DNA from: Pseudomonadota bacterium
Lineage (GTDB): Bacteria; Pseudomonadota; Alphaproteobacteria; Rhizobiales; Beijerinckiaceae
NCBI GenBank assembly: GCA_023393655.1
Contig: JAEWKP010000045.1
Span: 1 to 18,570, forward strand
Length of the DNA: 18,570 bases
Reading direction: 5' to 3'
Shown here: positions 7,457 to 15,349 of the stretch, in pieces
How positions within the stretch are numbered: position 1 is the stretch's first letter
How the letters are laid out: every line of letters starts with the position of its first letter
Notes under the pieces: generated by a model
The model's database searches: none
What the model was told of the DNA's origin: nothing
The model's input: only the letters and a program-made list of their open reading frames with translations
Made by a program: the position numbers and the translations under genes

Positions 7457-7492
7457 TTCGACTCAAGCACCATCGCGTGGACAAGGGATAAG

Positions 7493-8080
7493 ATGACGGC
7501 AGCCTCGACCAGGCAGCATATCGTCGAGACGGCCGACCGGCTGTTCTATGAGAACGGCTTCGGAGCGACCGCCTTCGCCGACATTGCGACGTCCATCGGC
7601 ATCTCGCGCGGCAATTTCTACTATCACTTCAGAACGAAGGACGAGATCCTCGACGCCGTGATCGGGTTGCGGCTGCAAAAGACGGAAGCCCTTCTTGCCG
7701 ATTGGGAGAAGCAGGCGGAGACGCCGCGCGATCGCATCCGCCGCTTTGTCCACATCCTGGTCGCCAACCGCGCGAAGATCATGCTTTACGGCTGTCCGGT
7801 GGGAACTCTGTGCAGCGAGCTTGCGAAGCTCGACCATCTCGCCCTTGGTCGCGCCGGAGAGCTCTTCGCGCTCTTCCGAAGTTGGCTCTCCAGGCAGTTC
7901 GACGCGATCGGCCGCTCCGCCGACGCCGATGCGCTCGCAATGCACTTGTTGATGCGCAGCCAGGGCGTCGCGACCCTCGCCGCGGCCCTGCGCGACGAGG
8001 ACTTCATCGAGCGGGAAGTTCAGGCGATGAATCTCTGGCTCGACGCACAATGCCCGGCCACCCCGCCGCAGACCATCTGA
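7493..8080 (+). CDS. TetR/AcrR family transcriptional regulator
   Basis: The 195-residue protein has the standard TetR N-terminal DNA-binding domain: residues about 9-51 include the helix-turn-helix FADIATSIGISRGNFYYHF with the recognition helix at about 38-46. The remainder is the helical ligand-binding and dimerisation domain, with a GCPVGTLCSELAKL stretch common in one TetR subgroup. I chose ATG 7493 because AAGGG lies five bases upstream. An in-frame GTG at 7451 falls inside the operator palindrome and lacks a ribosome site. It probably represses its own promoter and the downstream YciI gene, 23 bases away. The ligand is unknown; possible additional targets are nearby genes such as the BenE transporter, but no second copy of the operator was noticed in the window. 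Confidence 0.9.
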   Translation: MTAASTRQHIVETADRLFYENGFGATAFADIATSIGISRGNFYYHFRTKDEILDAVIGLRLQKTEALLADWEKQAETPRDRIRRFVHILVANRAKIMLYGCPVGTLCSELAKLDHLALGRAGELFALFRSWLSRQFDAIGRSADADALAMHLLMRSQGVATLAAALRDEDFIEREVQAMNLWLDAQCPATPPQTI

Positions 8081-8103
8081 TCCAACTGTCCGAGGCCACC
8101 GCC

Positions 8104-8391
8104 ATGTTCGTCGTCACATTGCGCTTCTCCGCCAACAAGGCACAGGCGCCGAACCTGATGCAGGCTCATAACGACTGGATCCGCAGCGGTTTCGACGATG
8201 GCGTCTTCCTGATGACCGGGAGCCTGAAGCCGGGCCTGGGCGGCGTTGTCCTCGCCCGCCGGATCACGCGCGCAGAACTTGAGGCGCGCGTGGAGAGGGA
8301 CCCTTTCGTGGCCGAAGATGTCGTCAGCGCCGACATCCTGGAGATCGAGCCGGGCCGCGCCGACGACCGGCTCGCTTTCCTCATGGCCTGA
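8104..8391 (+). CDS. YciI family protein
   Basis: This 95-residue protein fits the YciI (YCII-related) fold: a compact ferredoxin-like alpha/beta domain with conserved His22 and an Asp pair at 31-32 that correspond to the putative catalytic His-Asp of the family. The strand pattern MFVVTLRFS and the loop FLMTGSLKPGLGG are also family-like. Substrates of most YciI proteins are unknown; some act in dehalogenation or aromatic-ring chemistry. It follows the TetR gene by 23 bases with GAGG before the ATG, so it is the likely regulated partner of that repressor. It converges on the phosphatase gene, with 27 bases between the stop codons and only a small hairpin (CGGCG 8404-8408 with CGCCG 8412-8416) in between. 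Confidence 0.8.
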   Translation: MFVVTLRFSANKAQAPNLMQAHNDWIRSGFDDGVFLMTGSLKPGLGGVVLARRITRAELEARVERDPFVAEDVVSADILEIEPGRADDRLAFLMA

Positions 8392-8418
8392 GGTGCGCCG
8401 GGCCGGCGGGTCGCCGCC

Positions 8419-10419
8419 TTACACCCCGATCTTGCCCCCGCCCTTCCGAGTAATCGCAACCACGGAAGGCCGCACCGGCGTGTCCGGCTTGAAGTCCGGC
8501 CAGCGGGTCGAGAGGTCCTCGTAATAGGAGCGGCGGCCGAATTCCGGCCAGTCCGGGCCGTCATCGCCGGGATGCTGCACGGCGACGAAGGCGGTGGTGT
8601 CGTCCGGCGTAAAGCACGGGCCGCAGAGCTCCGCGCCATGCGGCACGCGGTAGAACAGCTTCGAGGTCCAGCGCGCCCCGCCCTCGGTATCGACGGCCCA
8701 GTGCCCGTCGGTGCGCCCGGTCACGTCGATGCCGTTGCCGTCGGTCGAGACCCAGAGCCGCCCGGCGGAATCGACCACGGCATTGTCGGGCATGCCGAAC
8801 CAGCCGTTCTTGGTCGTCTCGGTCGAGAAGCTCGCGCCGACCGCCGCGACGGAGGGGTCACCGCATTTCAGCAGGATCTCCCAGCGCCCTTTGGTCGCGG
8901 TGTGGTCGCCATCAGCTTCCGCGATCTCGATGATGTGGCCGAAGGCGTTCTTGGCGCGCGGATTGGCCGCGTCGACCTCGCCGTCCTTGCGGCTCGTATT
9001 GTTGGTCAGCATCACATAGACGCGCCCCGTCACCGGGTTCGGCGTGATGTCCTCAGGCCGGTCCATCTTGGTCGCGCCGAGCAGGTCGCCGGCGCGGCGC
9101 GCCTCGATCAGCACGTCCGCCTGGTTCTGGAAGCCGTTAGCGGCCGTCAGCGGCCCCTGCCCGAAGACCAGCGGCAGCCATTCATGCGTGCCATCCGCCG
9201 CGAACCTGGCGACATGGAGCGTGCCGGCATCGAGCAGGTCGAGATTGGCTGCGCGGTTGTTCGGATCGAAGCGGCCGGCGGTGACGAACTTGTAGACATA
9301 GTCGAAGCGCTCGTCGTCGCCGAGATAGGCGACCACGCGCCCGTCCCTGGCGACGATCATGTCGGCGCCCTCATGCTTGAAGCGGCCAAGCGCGGTGCGA
9401 TTCTTCGGCACCGAATTCGGATCGAACGGGTCGACCTCGATCACCCAGCCGAAGCGATTGGCCTCGTTCGGCTCCCTGGCGAGATCGAAGCGCTCCTCGA
9501 AGCGGCCCCAAGCGTAAGGCGAGGACGGCACGGCAAGGCGCTTGTAGTTCGTCTCCTCGCGATGGCCCTCGGGCAGCTTGCCGGAGAAATAGCCGTGGAA
9601 GTTCTCTTCCCCCGAGACGAAGGTGCCCCAGGGTGTCAGCGCGCCCGAGCAGTTGTTGAGCGTGCCGAGCACCTTGCGGCCGGTGGCATCCGCTTTGGTC
9701 TGCACGCGCTCGGTACCGGCGACCGGCCCCGAGAGCTGCATTTCGGTCCCCACGGTGATGCGGCGGTTGTATTTGGAATCCTTGACCAGCGCCCATTGAT
9801 TGCCGGTCTTGCGGATCTCCGCGACCGTCGCGCCATGCGCCATCGCCTCGATCGCGAAGCGCTCCGGCGTCGCATTCTTCATGACGGGCTTGCCGTCCTT
9901 CATCTCGACCACACCCGGGAACATCAGATGCGGGTTGGTGTATTCGTGATTGACGAAGAGCAGCCCATGCGCAGACGGGTCAGCCGCGCCCATCATCGGC
10001 ACATAGCCGACGAAATCGTTGTTGTAGCCGAACTGCTTGCTCTGGGCCTCGGCGCTCTGCTTCACCGGGTCGAAGGCCGGCGCATCGGCCGTCAGCGGGT
10101 CGCCCCAGCGCAACAGCACCTGCGCCTCGTAGCCCTCCGCGACATGATGATCGGCATCGACGCCGACCTCGACCTCCTTGAAGGAGAAGGCCGATTTCGC
10201 GCCTTGCGCCCGCGCTTCGGCAGCGGTTTCAAGCGCCAGCGTGCCGACCGTCGCCGAAATCGCCGAGACGGCGAGCGCACCCTTCAGCAGCCCGCGCCGC
10301 GAGAACCGCTGCGAGATCAGTTCGCCCATGGTGGGGTTGTCGGTCGGGTTCCGCGGCTCGGCATCCTCATGCTCCAGCATGCTGGCGCCGAAGGTGGATT
10401 CGTGATCGTCGTCGCGCAT
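8419..10419 (-). CDS. phoX: PhoX-type phosphatase (DUF839), Tat-exported
   Basis: The 666-residue product belongs to the PhoX family, calcium- and iron-dependent alkaline phosphatases that release phosphate from organic phosphoesters in the periplasm or outside the cell. The N-terminus carries a twin-arginine signal with SRRGLLK (Arg41-Arg42) after an unusually long acidic n-region, then the hydrophobic stretch ALAVSAISATVGTLAL. Family-like stretches follow, including FVNHEYT, NNCSGALTPWGTFVSGEENF and NAFGHIIEIAEADG. I start at the ATG beginning MRDDDHES; internal Met14 and Met31 are alternatives that would shorten the n-region. A PHO box about 50 bases upstream indicates induction by PhoB under phosphate limitation. 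Length is normal and no frameshift was seen. Some DUF839 members lack proven activity, so the enzymatic role remains family-based. Confidence 0.88.
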   Translation of the reverse strand: MRDDDHESTFGASMLEHEDAEPRNPTDNPTMGELISQRFSRRGLLKGALAVSAISATVGTLALETAAEARAQGAKSAFSFKEVEVGVDADHHVAEGYEAQVLLRWGDPLTADAPAFDPVKQSAEAQSKQFGYNNDFVGYVPMMGAADPSAHGLLFVNHEYTNPHLMFPGVVEMKDGKPVMKNATPERFAIEAMAHGATVAEIRKTGNQWALVKDSKYNRRITVGTEMQLSGPVAGTERVQTKADATGRKVLGTLNNCSGALTPWGTFVSGEENFHGYFSGKLPEGHREETNYKRLAVPSSPYAWGRFEERFDLAREPNEANRFGWVIEVDPFDPNSVPKNRTALGRFKHEGADMIVARDGRVVAYLGDDERFDYVYKFVTAGRFDPNNRAANLDLLDAGTLHVARFAADGTHEWLPLVFGQGPLTAANGFQNQADVLIEARRAGDLLGATKMDRPEDITPNPVTGRVYVMLTNNTSRKDGEVDAANPRAKNAFGHIIEIAEADGDHTATKGRWEILLKCGDPSVAAVGASFSTETTKNGWFGMPDNAVVDSAGRLWVSTDGNGIDVTGRTDGHWAVDTEGGARWTSKLFYRVPHGAELCGPCFTPDDTTAFVAVQHPGDDGPDWPEFGRRSYYEDLSTRWPDFKPDTPVRPSVVAITRKGGGKIGV

Positions 10420-10470
10420 GGTCGGCCCCGGTCGCTTCGGATTGGAATAATGCGCAGCTAGGCCCGGCCA

Positions 10471-10488
10471 TTGACAGCCGCATGACAT
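10471..10488 (-). promoter_or_regulatory. PHO box upstream of phoX
   Basis: Read on the minus strand, the site is ATGTCAT-GCGG-CTGTCAA: two 7-base direct units in 11-bp register, matching 12 of 14 positions of the PhoB consensus (CTGTCAT, 4 bases, CTGTCAT). It lies 51 bases before the chosen phoX start, where a PhoB-dependent promoter would be expected; the -10 is unclear (TAGCTG or CATTAT). The site is also about 120 bases from the divergent transporter gene, which could share the control. Confidence 0.75.
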
Positions 10489-10607
10489 AGCCCGTCACCG
10501 GCAGGCCATCTTCCAGCCGGTCCCGGCCCCGCGCTGCCGCCCTTTCCGCCACCGGCGATTTCTGGTTCAACGCTAGCTCGCTTTTGTCCCAGCCGGCTTC
10601 CCGCACC

Positions 10608-11762
10608 ATGTCGATCGTCTTCTCCGCACTGGTCGCGGTCTTTGTCGGCTTCGCCGCCTCCGTCGCCGTCATCCTCCAGGCCGCGCAGGCACTGGGCGCC
10701 ACGCCCGGCCAGACCATCTCCTGGATCGCCGCGCTCTGCCTCGCCACCGGCGCCTCCAGCCTGGTCCTGTCCTGGCGCTACCGTATGCCGATGATCTGCG
10801 CCTGGTCGACGCCGGGCGCGGCGCTGATCGCCGCCGTCACCGGCTTCGACATGGCCTCCGCCGTCGGCGCCTTCCTGGTCGCCGCCGTGCTGATCATGCT
10901 GACCGCCGCCTTCCGCCCGCTCGGCAGGTTGATCGAGCGCATCCCGATGCCCGTCGCGGCGGCGATGCTCGCCGGCGTCATCTTCCGCTTCGTCGTCGCG
11001 GTCTTCGACGAGATGCGCCTTTCGCCCGGGCTCGTCCTGCCGCTGCTCGCCGTCTTCCTGGTGGCGCGCTTGCTCAATCCCTTCCTCGGCGTCATAGCCG
11101 CGCTGATCGCCGGCATCGCGATTAGCTTCGTCGGCGGCCTCGCCCATTGGCCTGCCGATGCGATGACGCTGAGCGGCCTCGAATTCGTCACGCCGCGCTT
11201 CGATATTCCGGCCATGCTCGGAATCGGCATCCCGCTCTATCTCGTCACCATGGCCGCCCAGAACCTGCCGGGCTTCGCCGTGCTGCGCGCCGCCGGCTAC
11301 AATCCGCCGACCGCACCCTCGCTGTTCGTGACGGGCCTGGCCTCGCTGCTCACCGCCCCTTTCGGCGCGCATATGACCAACATGGCCGCGATATCGGCCT
11401 CGATCTGCACCGGCAGCGACACCCATCCCGATCCGGCCCAGCGCTGGAAGGCCGGCGTGCTCTACGGATTCGCCTATTTCGTCGTCGCCGCCTGCACGGG
11501 CCTGCTGATCGCGCTGCTGCTGGCGCTGCCCAAGGCCCTCATCGTCGCCGTCGCGGGCCTGGGGCTCGTCGGCTCGCTGACAGGCGCGCTCGGACAGGCC
11601 ATGGCCTCCGACAGGGAGCGCTTTGCTGCCGTCGTCACTTTCGCCGTCGCCGCCTCCAGCCTTTCGCTTTTCGGCATCGGCTCGGCCTTCTGGAGCCTCG
11701 TTGCCGGTCTTGCGGTCTTGACATTGGACTTCGCTGCGGGCCGTTTGCGCAGCCGATCATGA
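10608..11762 (+). CDS. BenE family (benzoate:H+ symporter-like) transporter
   Basis: The 384-residue inner-membrane protein is almost wholly hydrophobic, with about 11-12 predicted membrane helices. It matches the BenE family, named for benzoate/proton symport and distantly related to the NCS2/SulP fold. Typical features are the N-terminal FSALVAVFVGFAASVAVILQAA helix, the broken-helix region ending WSTPGAALI, and the QNLPGFAVLRAAGY segment with NMAAISASICTG. The ATG at 10608 is used; a TTG eight codons earlier is also possible, and neither has a strong ribosome site. Its stop overlaps the start of the ThiE-like gene (ATGA), so expression of the two is linked. No aromatic-degradation gene is adjacent, so the substrate may not be benzoate. 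Confidence 0.85.
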   Translation: MSIVFSALVAVFVGFAASVAVILQAAQALGATPGQTISWIAALCLATGASSLVLSWRYRMPMICAWSTPGAALIAAVTGFDMASAVGAFLVAAVLIMLTAAFRPLGRLIERIPMPVAAAMLAGVIFRFVVAVFDEMRLSPGLVLPLLAVFLVARLLNPFLGVIAALIAGIAISFVGGLAHWPADAMTLSGLEFVTPRFDIPAMLGIGIPLYLVTMAAQNLPGFAVLRAAGYNPPTAPSLFVTGLASLLTAPFGAHMTNMAAISASICTGSDTHPDPAQRWKAGVLYGFAYFVVAACTGLLIALLLALPKALIVAVAGLGLVGSLTGALGQAMASDRERFAAVVTFAVAASSLSLFGIGSAFWSLVAGLAVLTLDFAAGRLRSRS

Positions 11763-12412
11763 CCACACAACCTTTCTCCACTCGCCTGATGCTCGTCACC
11801 CCTGCCGTCGCAGACGCGGAGGCCATGGCCTTTCGCCTGATGCAGGCCATGGCCGGCGGCGATGTCGCCGCCGTGCTGCTGCGCCTGACGCCCGGCGACG
11901 ACCGCAGCCGGATCGAGCGCGTCAAGCGCCTCGCCGGCCCGGTCCAGGCTAATGGTGTCGCGCTCGTCGTCGAGGACAACGCGCTCGTCGCCGCGCGCGG
12001 CGGCGCCGACGGCGTCCATCTCACCGGCGGCCCGGCCGCCGTCGCCGAAGCCCGCTCCCGCCTGAAGAGCGAGCGCATCATCGGCATCGGCGGCCTGCGT
12101 GCCCGCCATGACGCCATGGATGCCGGCGAGGCCGGCGTCGACTACGTGATGTTCGGCGAGCCGCGCCCGGACGGCTCGCTGCCGCCGCTGGCGGCCGTGT
12201 TCGAGCGCGCCGGCTGGTGGGCCGAGATCTTCGAGACGCCCTGCGTCGCCTATGCGCCCGACGCCGAATCCATCCCGGTGCTGGTCGAGACCGGCGCTGA
12301 ATTCGTCGCACTCGGCGCCTGGGCCTTCGAGGAGGGCCAGGATATCCGCGCCTTGGTCGAGCAGGCCAATACCGCCACCGCCGCCTGCGCGGCGCGGAAG
12401 GCGGCGCGATGA
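11759..12412 (+). CDS. ThiE-like (thiamine phosphate synthase family) protein, divergent
   Basis: The 217-residue product has the TIM-barrel layout of thiamine phosphate synthases, with recognisable strands LMLVTP (10-15), VALVVEDN (67-74), GADGVHL (82-88) and a C-terminal GAEFVALGAWAF. Several signature residues of genuine ThiE are absent. The segment after VHL reads TGGP instead of GQ(E/D)D; the strand normally reading G-S-x-H reads GIGGL; and the phosphate-binding GPxFxTxTK loop is replaced by FGEPRPDGS. It may therefore be a paralogue with another substrate or no synthase activity. Automatic annotation would call it thiamine phosphate synthase. It starts with ATGA on the transporter stop and ends with ATGA on the Sel1 gene, indicating a translationally coupled trio. 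Confidence 0.8.
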   Translation: MTTQPFSTRLMLVTPAVADAEAMAFRLMQAMAGGDVAAVLLRLTPGDDRSRIERVKRLAGPVQANGVALVVEDNALVAARGGADGVHLTGGPAAVAEARSRLKSERIIGIGGLRARHDAMDAGEAGVDYVMFGEPRPDGSLPPLAAVFERAGWWAEIFETPCVAYAPDAESIPVLVETGAEFVALGAWAFEEGQDIRALVEQANTATAACAARKAAR

Positions 12413-13326
12413 AACGGCTTGCCGGGCTCGCCCTGCTCGCCGGCGCCCTGCTCGCCGGCCCGGCCGAGGCCGCGTCCACGCCGGACCTGGCCTATGGCGC
12501 CTACCAGGCTGGGCATTATCGTCGCGCCCAGGCCGAAGCGCTCAAGCGCATCGAGGCCGATAACAGCGACGCCGCCGCAATGACCCTGGTCGGCGAGATC
12601 TATCGCCAGGGCCTCGGCGTCGCGCCGGACCAGAAGGCAGCGACGGAGTGGTATGAACGCGCCGAAGCCCGTGGCGACATCAACGCTGCCTTCGCGCTGG
12701 CGACGCAGCTCCTCGACGAGAAAAGCGGCAAGCGCGACCCCGCACGCGCCGGCAAGCTGCTCGAGAAGGCGGCCGCCGCCGGGCACCCTGCCGCCAACTA
12801 CAATCTCGCGCTCGCCCTGCTCGCGGCGAACCGCGAAGCCGAGGACAAGCGCGCCATCGCCTGCCTCGAGATCGCGGCGAAATCCCAGATCGGCGACGCC
12901 ATGCATGCGCTCGGCGTTCTCGCCAAGCAGGGGCGCGGCATGCCGGAGAGCGAGGAGGTCGCGGCCCGCTGGATGAAGCAGGCGGCAGCGGCCGGCAACG
13001 TCCCCGGCGAGGTCGAATACGCCATCATGCTGTTCAACGGCACCGGGGTCGAGAAGGATGAGGCTGCCGCCGCCAGCCTGTTCCGGCGCGCCGCCTGGGA
13101 GGGCAATCCCATCGCCCAGAACCGCCTCGCCAAGCTCTACCAGTTCGGTCTCGGCATCGCGCCGGACACGATCGAGGCGGCGGCCTGGCATCTCGCCGCC
13201 CGCTCGCAGGGGCTCCAGGACCCCGCGCTCGACGACATGTTCGAGCGCCTCAAGCCCGAGCAGCAGGCCCGCGCCGCCCGCATGGCCGCCAGCCGGATCA
13301 GCACCGCCGTCTTGACGGCGCCCTAA
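12409..13326 (+). CDS. Exported Sel1-repeat protein
   Basis: The 305-residue protein starts with a cleavable Sec signal (MKRLAGLALLAGALLAGPAEA, cut near residue 21-22). About six tandem Sel1/TPR-like repeats of 35-40 residues follow, recognised by recurring A-x-x-x-L-x-x-x-Y/L-x-x-G-x-G-V-x-x-D and W/A-x-x-A-A-x-x-G patterns (for example EIYRQGLGVAPDQ and MLFNGTGVEKDE). Sel1 repeats form solenoids that mediate protein-protein contacts; this one should act in the periplasm. Its ATG overlaps the stop of the ThiE-like gene. A 6-bp hairpin (13327-13332 with 13342-13347) lies directly after the stop but lacks a T-run. The partner protein is unknown. Confidence 0.85.
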   Translation: MKRLAGLALLAGALLAGPAEAASTPDLAYGAYQAGHYRRAQAEALKRIEADNSDAAAMTLVGEIYRQGLGVAPDQKAATEWYERAEARGDINAAFALATQLLDEKSGKRDPARAGKLLEKAAAAGHPAANYNLALALLAANREAEDKRAIACLEIAAKSQIGDAMHALGVLAKQGRGMPESEEVAARWMKQAAAAGNVPGEVEYAIMLFNGTGVEKDEAAAASLFRRAAWEGNPIAQNRLAKLYQFGLGIAPDTIEAAAWHLAARSQGLQDPALDDMFERLKPEQQARAARMAASRISTAVLTAP

Positions 13327-13419
13327 GAGCCGCGCAAGTGACGGCTCGCTAAATTCCTGCCGGGCGCAAGGCTTGCGCCGCTGGCTCATCGCGTCGCTCC
13401 GGCGCGCAAGAGGTTTCCG

Positions 13420-14211
13420 ATGATCCGCTCCCCCCTGATGACCGTGATGACCGACGCCGTGATGAAGGCGTCCCGCTCGCTCAAGCGCGATTTCGGCGAG
13501 GTCGAGAACCTGCAGGTCCTGGCCAAGGGCCCGGGCGACTTCGTCTCCAAGGCCGACACCAAGGCCGAGGAGATCCTCCGCGCTGCGCTGGAGAAGGCCC
13601 GCCCCGGCTATGGCTTCGTCATGGAGGAGAGCGGCGTCGTCCACGGCACCGACGAGAGCAACCGCTGGCATATCGACCCGCTCGACGGCACCCACAACTT
13701 CCTGCGCGGCATCCCGCACTGGAACATCTCGGTCGCGCTGGAGCGCGACAACCAGTTCATCGCCGGCGTGATCTACGACGCCGCCAAGGACGAGATGTTC
13801 ATGGCCGAGAAGGGCAAGGGCGCGTATGTCAACAACCGCCGCCTGCGCGTCTCCGGCCGCAACGAGCCGGCTGACATGCTGATCGGCACCGGCATCCCGC
13901 ATATCGGCAAGGGCGGCCACGGCCAGTTCCTGCGCGAGCTCGCGGCCGTTATGCCGCGCTTCGCCAATGTCCGCCGCATGGGCTCGGCCGCACTCGACAT
14001 CGCCTATGTCGCCGCCGGCCGGATGGATGCCTATTGGGAGCGCGGCCTCAACACCTGGGATTTCGCGGCCGGCGCCGTGCTGATCCGCGAGGCCGGCGGC
14101 ACCTTCGGCACGCTCGACGGCAAGCCGATGACCAGCGCGAAGGACATCATCTGCGGCAACGAGGCCGGCGAACGCGCGCTCAGCCAGGCGCTCAAGACCG
14201 CGGCGGCCTGA
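13420..14211 (+). CDS. Inositol monophosphatase (SuhB-like) family protein
   Basis: The 263-residue enzyme belongs to the Mg-dependent, lithium-sensitive phosphatase superfamily. The metal-binding residues are visible: Glu69/Glu70 in MEESG, the DPLDGT motif at 86-91 (HIDPLDGTHNF) and Asp214 in WDFAAGA. It hydrolyses a small phosphomonoester such as inositol 1-phosphate; other members use histidinol phosphate, PAP or fructose 1,6-bisphosphate. The last is worth weighing here because no fructose bisphosphatase is seen beside fba and tkt, although the motifs are of the general IMPase type. The ATG has AAGAGG six bases before it. Two overlapping short hairpins follow the stop (about 14209-14234), neither a clear terminator. 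Confidence 0.9.
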   Translation: MIRSPLMTVMTDAVMKASRSLKRDFGEVENLQVLAKGPGDFVSKADTKAEEILRAALEKARPGYGFVMEESGVVHGTDESNRWHIDPLDGTHNFLRGIPHWNISVALERDNQFIAGVIYDAAKDEMFMAEKGKGAYVNNRRLRVSGRNEPADMLIGTGIPHIGKGGHGQFLRELAAVMPRFANVRRMGSAALDIAYVAAGRMDAYWERGLNTWDFAAGAVLIREAGGTFGTLDGKPMTSAKDIICGNEAGERALSQALKTAAA

Positions 14212-14309
14212 GGCCAACAGCCTCAAAACTGTTGCTCTTTCGTGCTTGATCCCGGCGGCGTGGGAGGCGACAGTCCTCCCCGCACTCCGAGGCGAACGGA
14301 AGACGACGC

Positions 14310-15320
14310 ATGGCGAATGAGGATTTCGCGGCCGAGCCGGCGACGGCCGCAACCGTGCGGACGCAGGTCCGCTTCTCCAGACCGATCCGCTATGTCGTTC
14401 GCGCGGTCCTGTTCCTCGCCCTGATCGGCTTCCTCGGCTTCATCCTGCAGGCCGGGCTGGTCCAGGCCTTCATGACCAATCCCGGTCTGAACGGCCTCAT
14501 ACTCGGGGCCCTGCTCGTCGGCTGCCTGATCGCGCTGCGCGAGCTCTGGCGCATCCACAGCGAGGCGCGCGCCGCGACCAGCCTCGCCGTCGCGCCCACC
14601 TCCGCCGATATCCGCCGCGGCCAGGTCATCGCCCCGCTGGGCTCCGTCCTGCCGGCGCTGGAACACGGCACGCTTGCTCCGGCCCAGGCCGTCACGGCAC
14701 TCGAATCGATCGCGGTCAGGCTCGACGACGGGCGCGAGGTGCTGCGCTACCTCAGCGGCCTGCTCGTCTTCCTCGGCCTGCTCGGCACCTTCTGGGGCCT
14801 GCTCGACACGGTCGGCTCGGTCGGTGGCGTCATCAAGTCGCTGCGCACGGGCGCCGAGGCCGGCGTGCTCTTCGACGAATTGAAGGCTGGCCTCTCCGCC
14901 CCGCTCGCGGGCATGGGCCTGTCCTTCTCCTCCTCGCTGTTCGGCATCGCGGGCTCGCTGATCCTCGGCTTCCTCGATCTTCAGGTCGGCCAGGCGCAGC
15001 GCCGCTTCCGCAACGAGGTCGAAAGCTGGCTCGGCAGCCGCACCGGCACGCCTGAGGCCCCGGCCACCCTGCTCGCCGCGGGCAACCCGCTGGCAGACCG
15101 CTTCGAGCAGCTCAGCGCGGCGATGGCCGACGGCGCCTCCAACAACCGCGCCGCGACGCAGGCGCTCTCCAATCTGGCCGAGGGCATTCAGGGACTCGTC
15201 CAGCACATGCGCTCCGAGCAGCAGATGATCCGCGATTGGGTCGAGGCGCAGGCTGCGCGCGAGAAGGACCTGAAGCGCCTGATCGACCGCCTCACCGCCG
15301 ACCAGGTCACCGAGCCATGA
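14310..15320 (+). CDS. MotA/TolQ/ExbB-like inner-membrane motor subunit
   Basis: The 336-residue protein has four probable membrane helices, at about 29-51, 61-78, 147-168 and 200-222. The last two carry the proton-channel pattern of the family: GLLGTFWGLLDT with Thr160, and GMGLSFSSSLFGIAGS with Ser205 and Ser207-209. A cytoplasmic loop of about 65 residues separates helices 2 and 3. A C-terminal helical tail of about 110 residues (about 223-336), rich in charged residues, projects into the cytoplasm. By analogy with MotA, ExbB and ZorA it should form a pentamer around a dimer of the next gene product. GGAAG precedes the ATG. The gap to the MotB-like gene is 29 bases. It is not clearly flagellar, since no flagellar genes are near. 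Confidence 0.8.
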   Translation: MANEDFAAEPATAATVRTQVRFSRPIRYVVRAVLFLALIGFLGFILQAGLVQAFMTNPGLNGLILGALLVGCLIALRELWRIHSEARAATSLAVAPTSADIRRGQVIAPLGSVLPALEHGTLAPAQAVTALESIAVRLDDGREVLRYLSGLLVFLGLLGTFWGLLDTVGSVGGVIKSLRTGAEAGVLFDELKAGLSAPLAGMGLSFSSSLFGIAGSLILGFLDLQVGQAQRRFRNEVESWLGSRTGTPEAPATLLAAGNPLADRFEQLSAAMADGASNNRAATQALSNLAEGIQGLVQHMRSEQQMIRDWVEAQAAREKDLKRLIDRLTADQVTEP

Positions 15321-15349
15321 TGCTGCTCGCCAAAGCAGGAACCTGACGG

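Noticed and set aside
7451..7492. Alternative GTG start of the TetR gene at 7451
   Set aside because: It lies inside the operator palindrome and lacks a ribosome-binding site, while the ATG at 7493 has AAGGG at proper spacing.
8572..10461. 629-residue plus-strand frame opposite phoX
   Set aside because: PhoX motifs and the Tat signal identify the minus-strand gene; the plus frame is a compositional shadow.
12250..14352. 700-residue minus-strand frame across the ThiE-like, Sel1 and IMPase genes
   Set aside because: It spans three recognisable plus-strand genes and has only low-complexity antisense composition.
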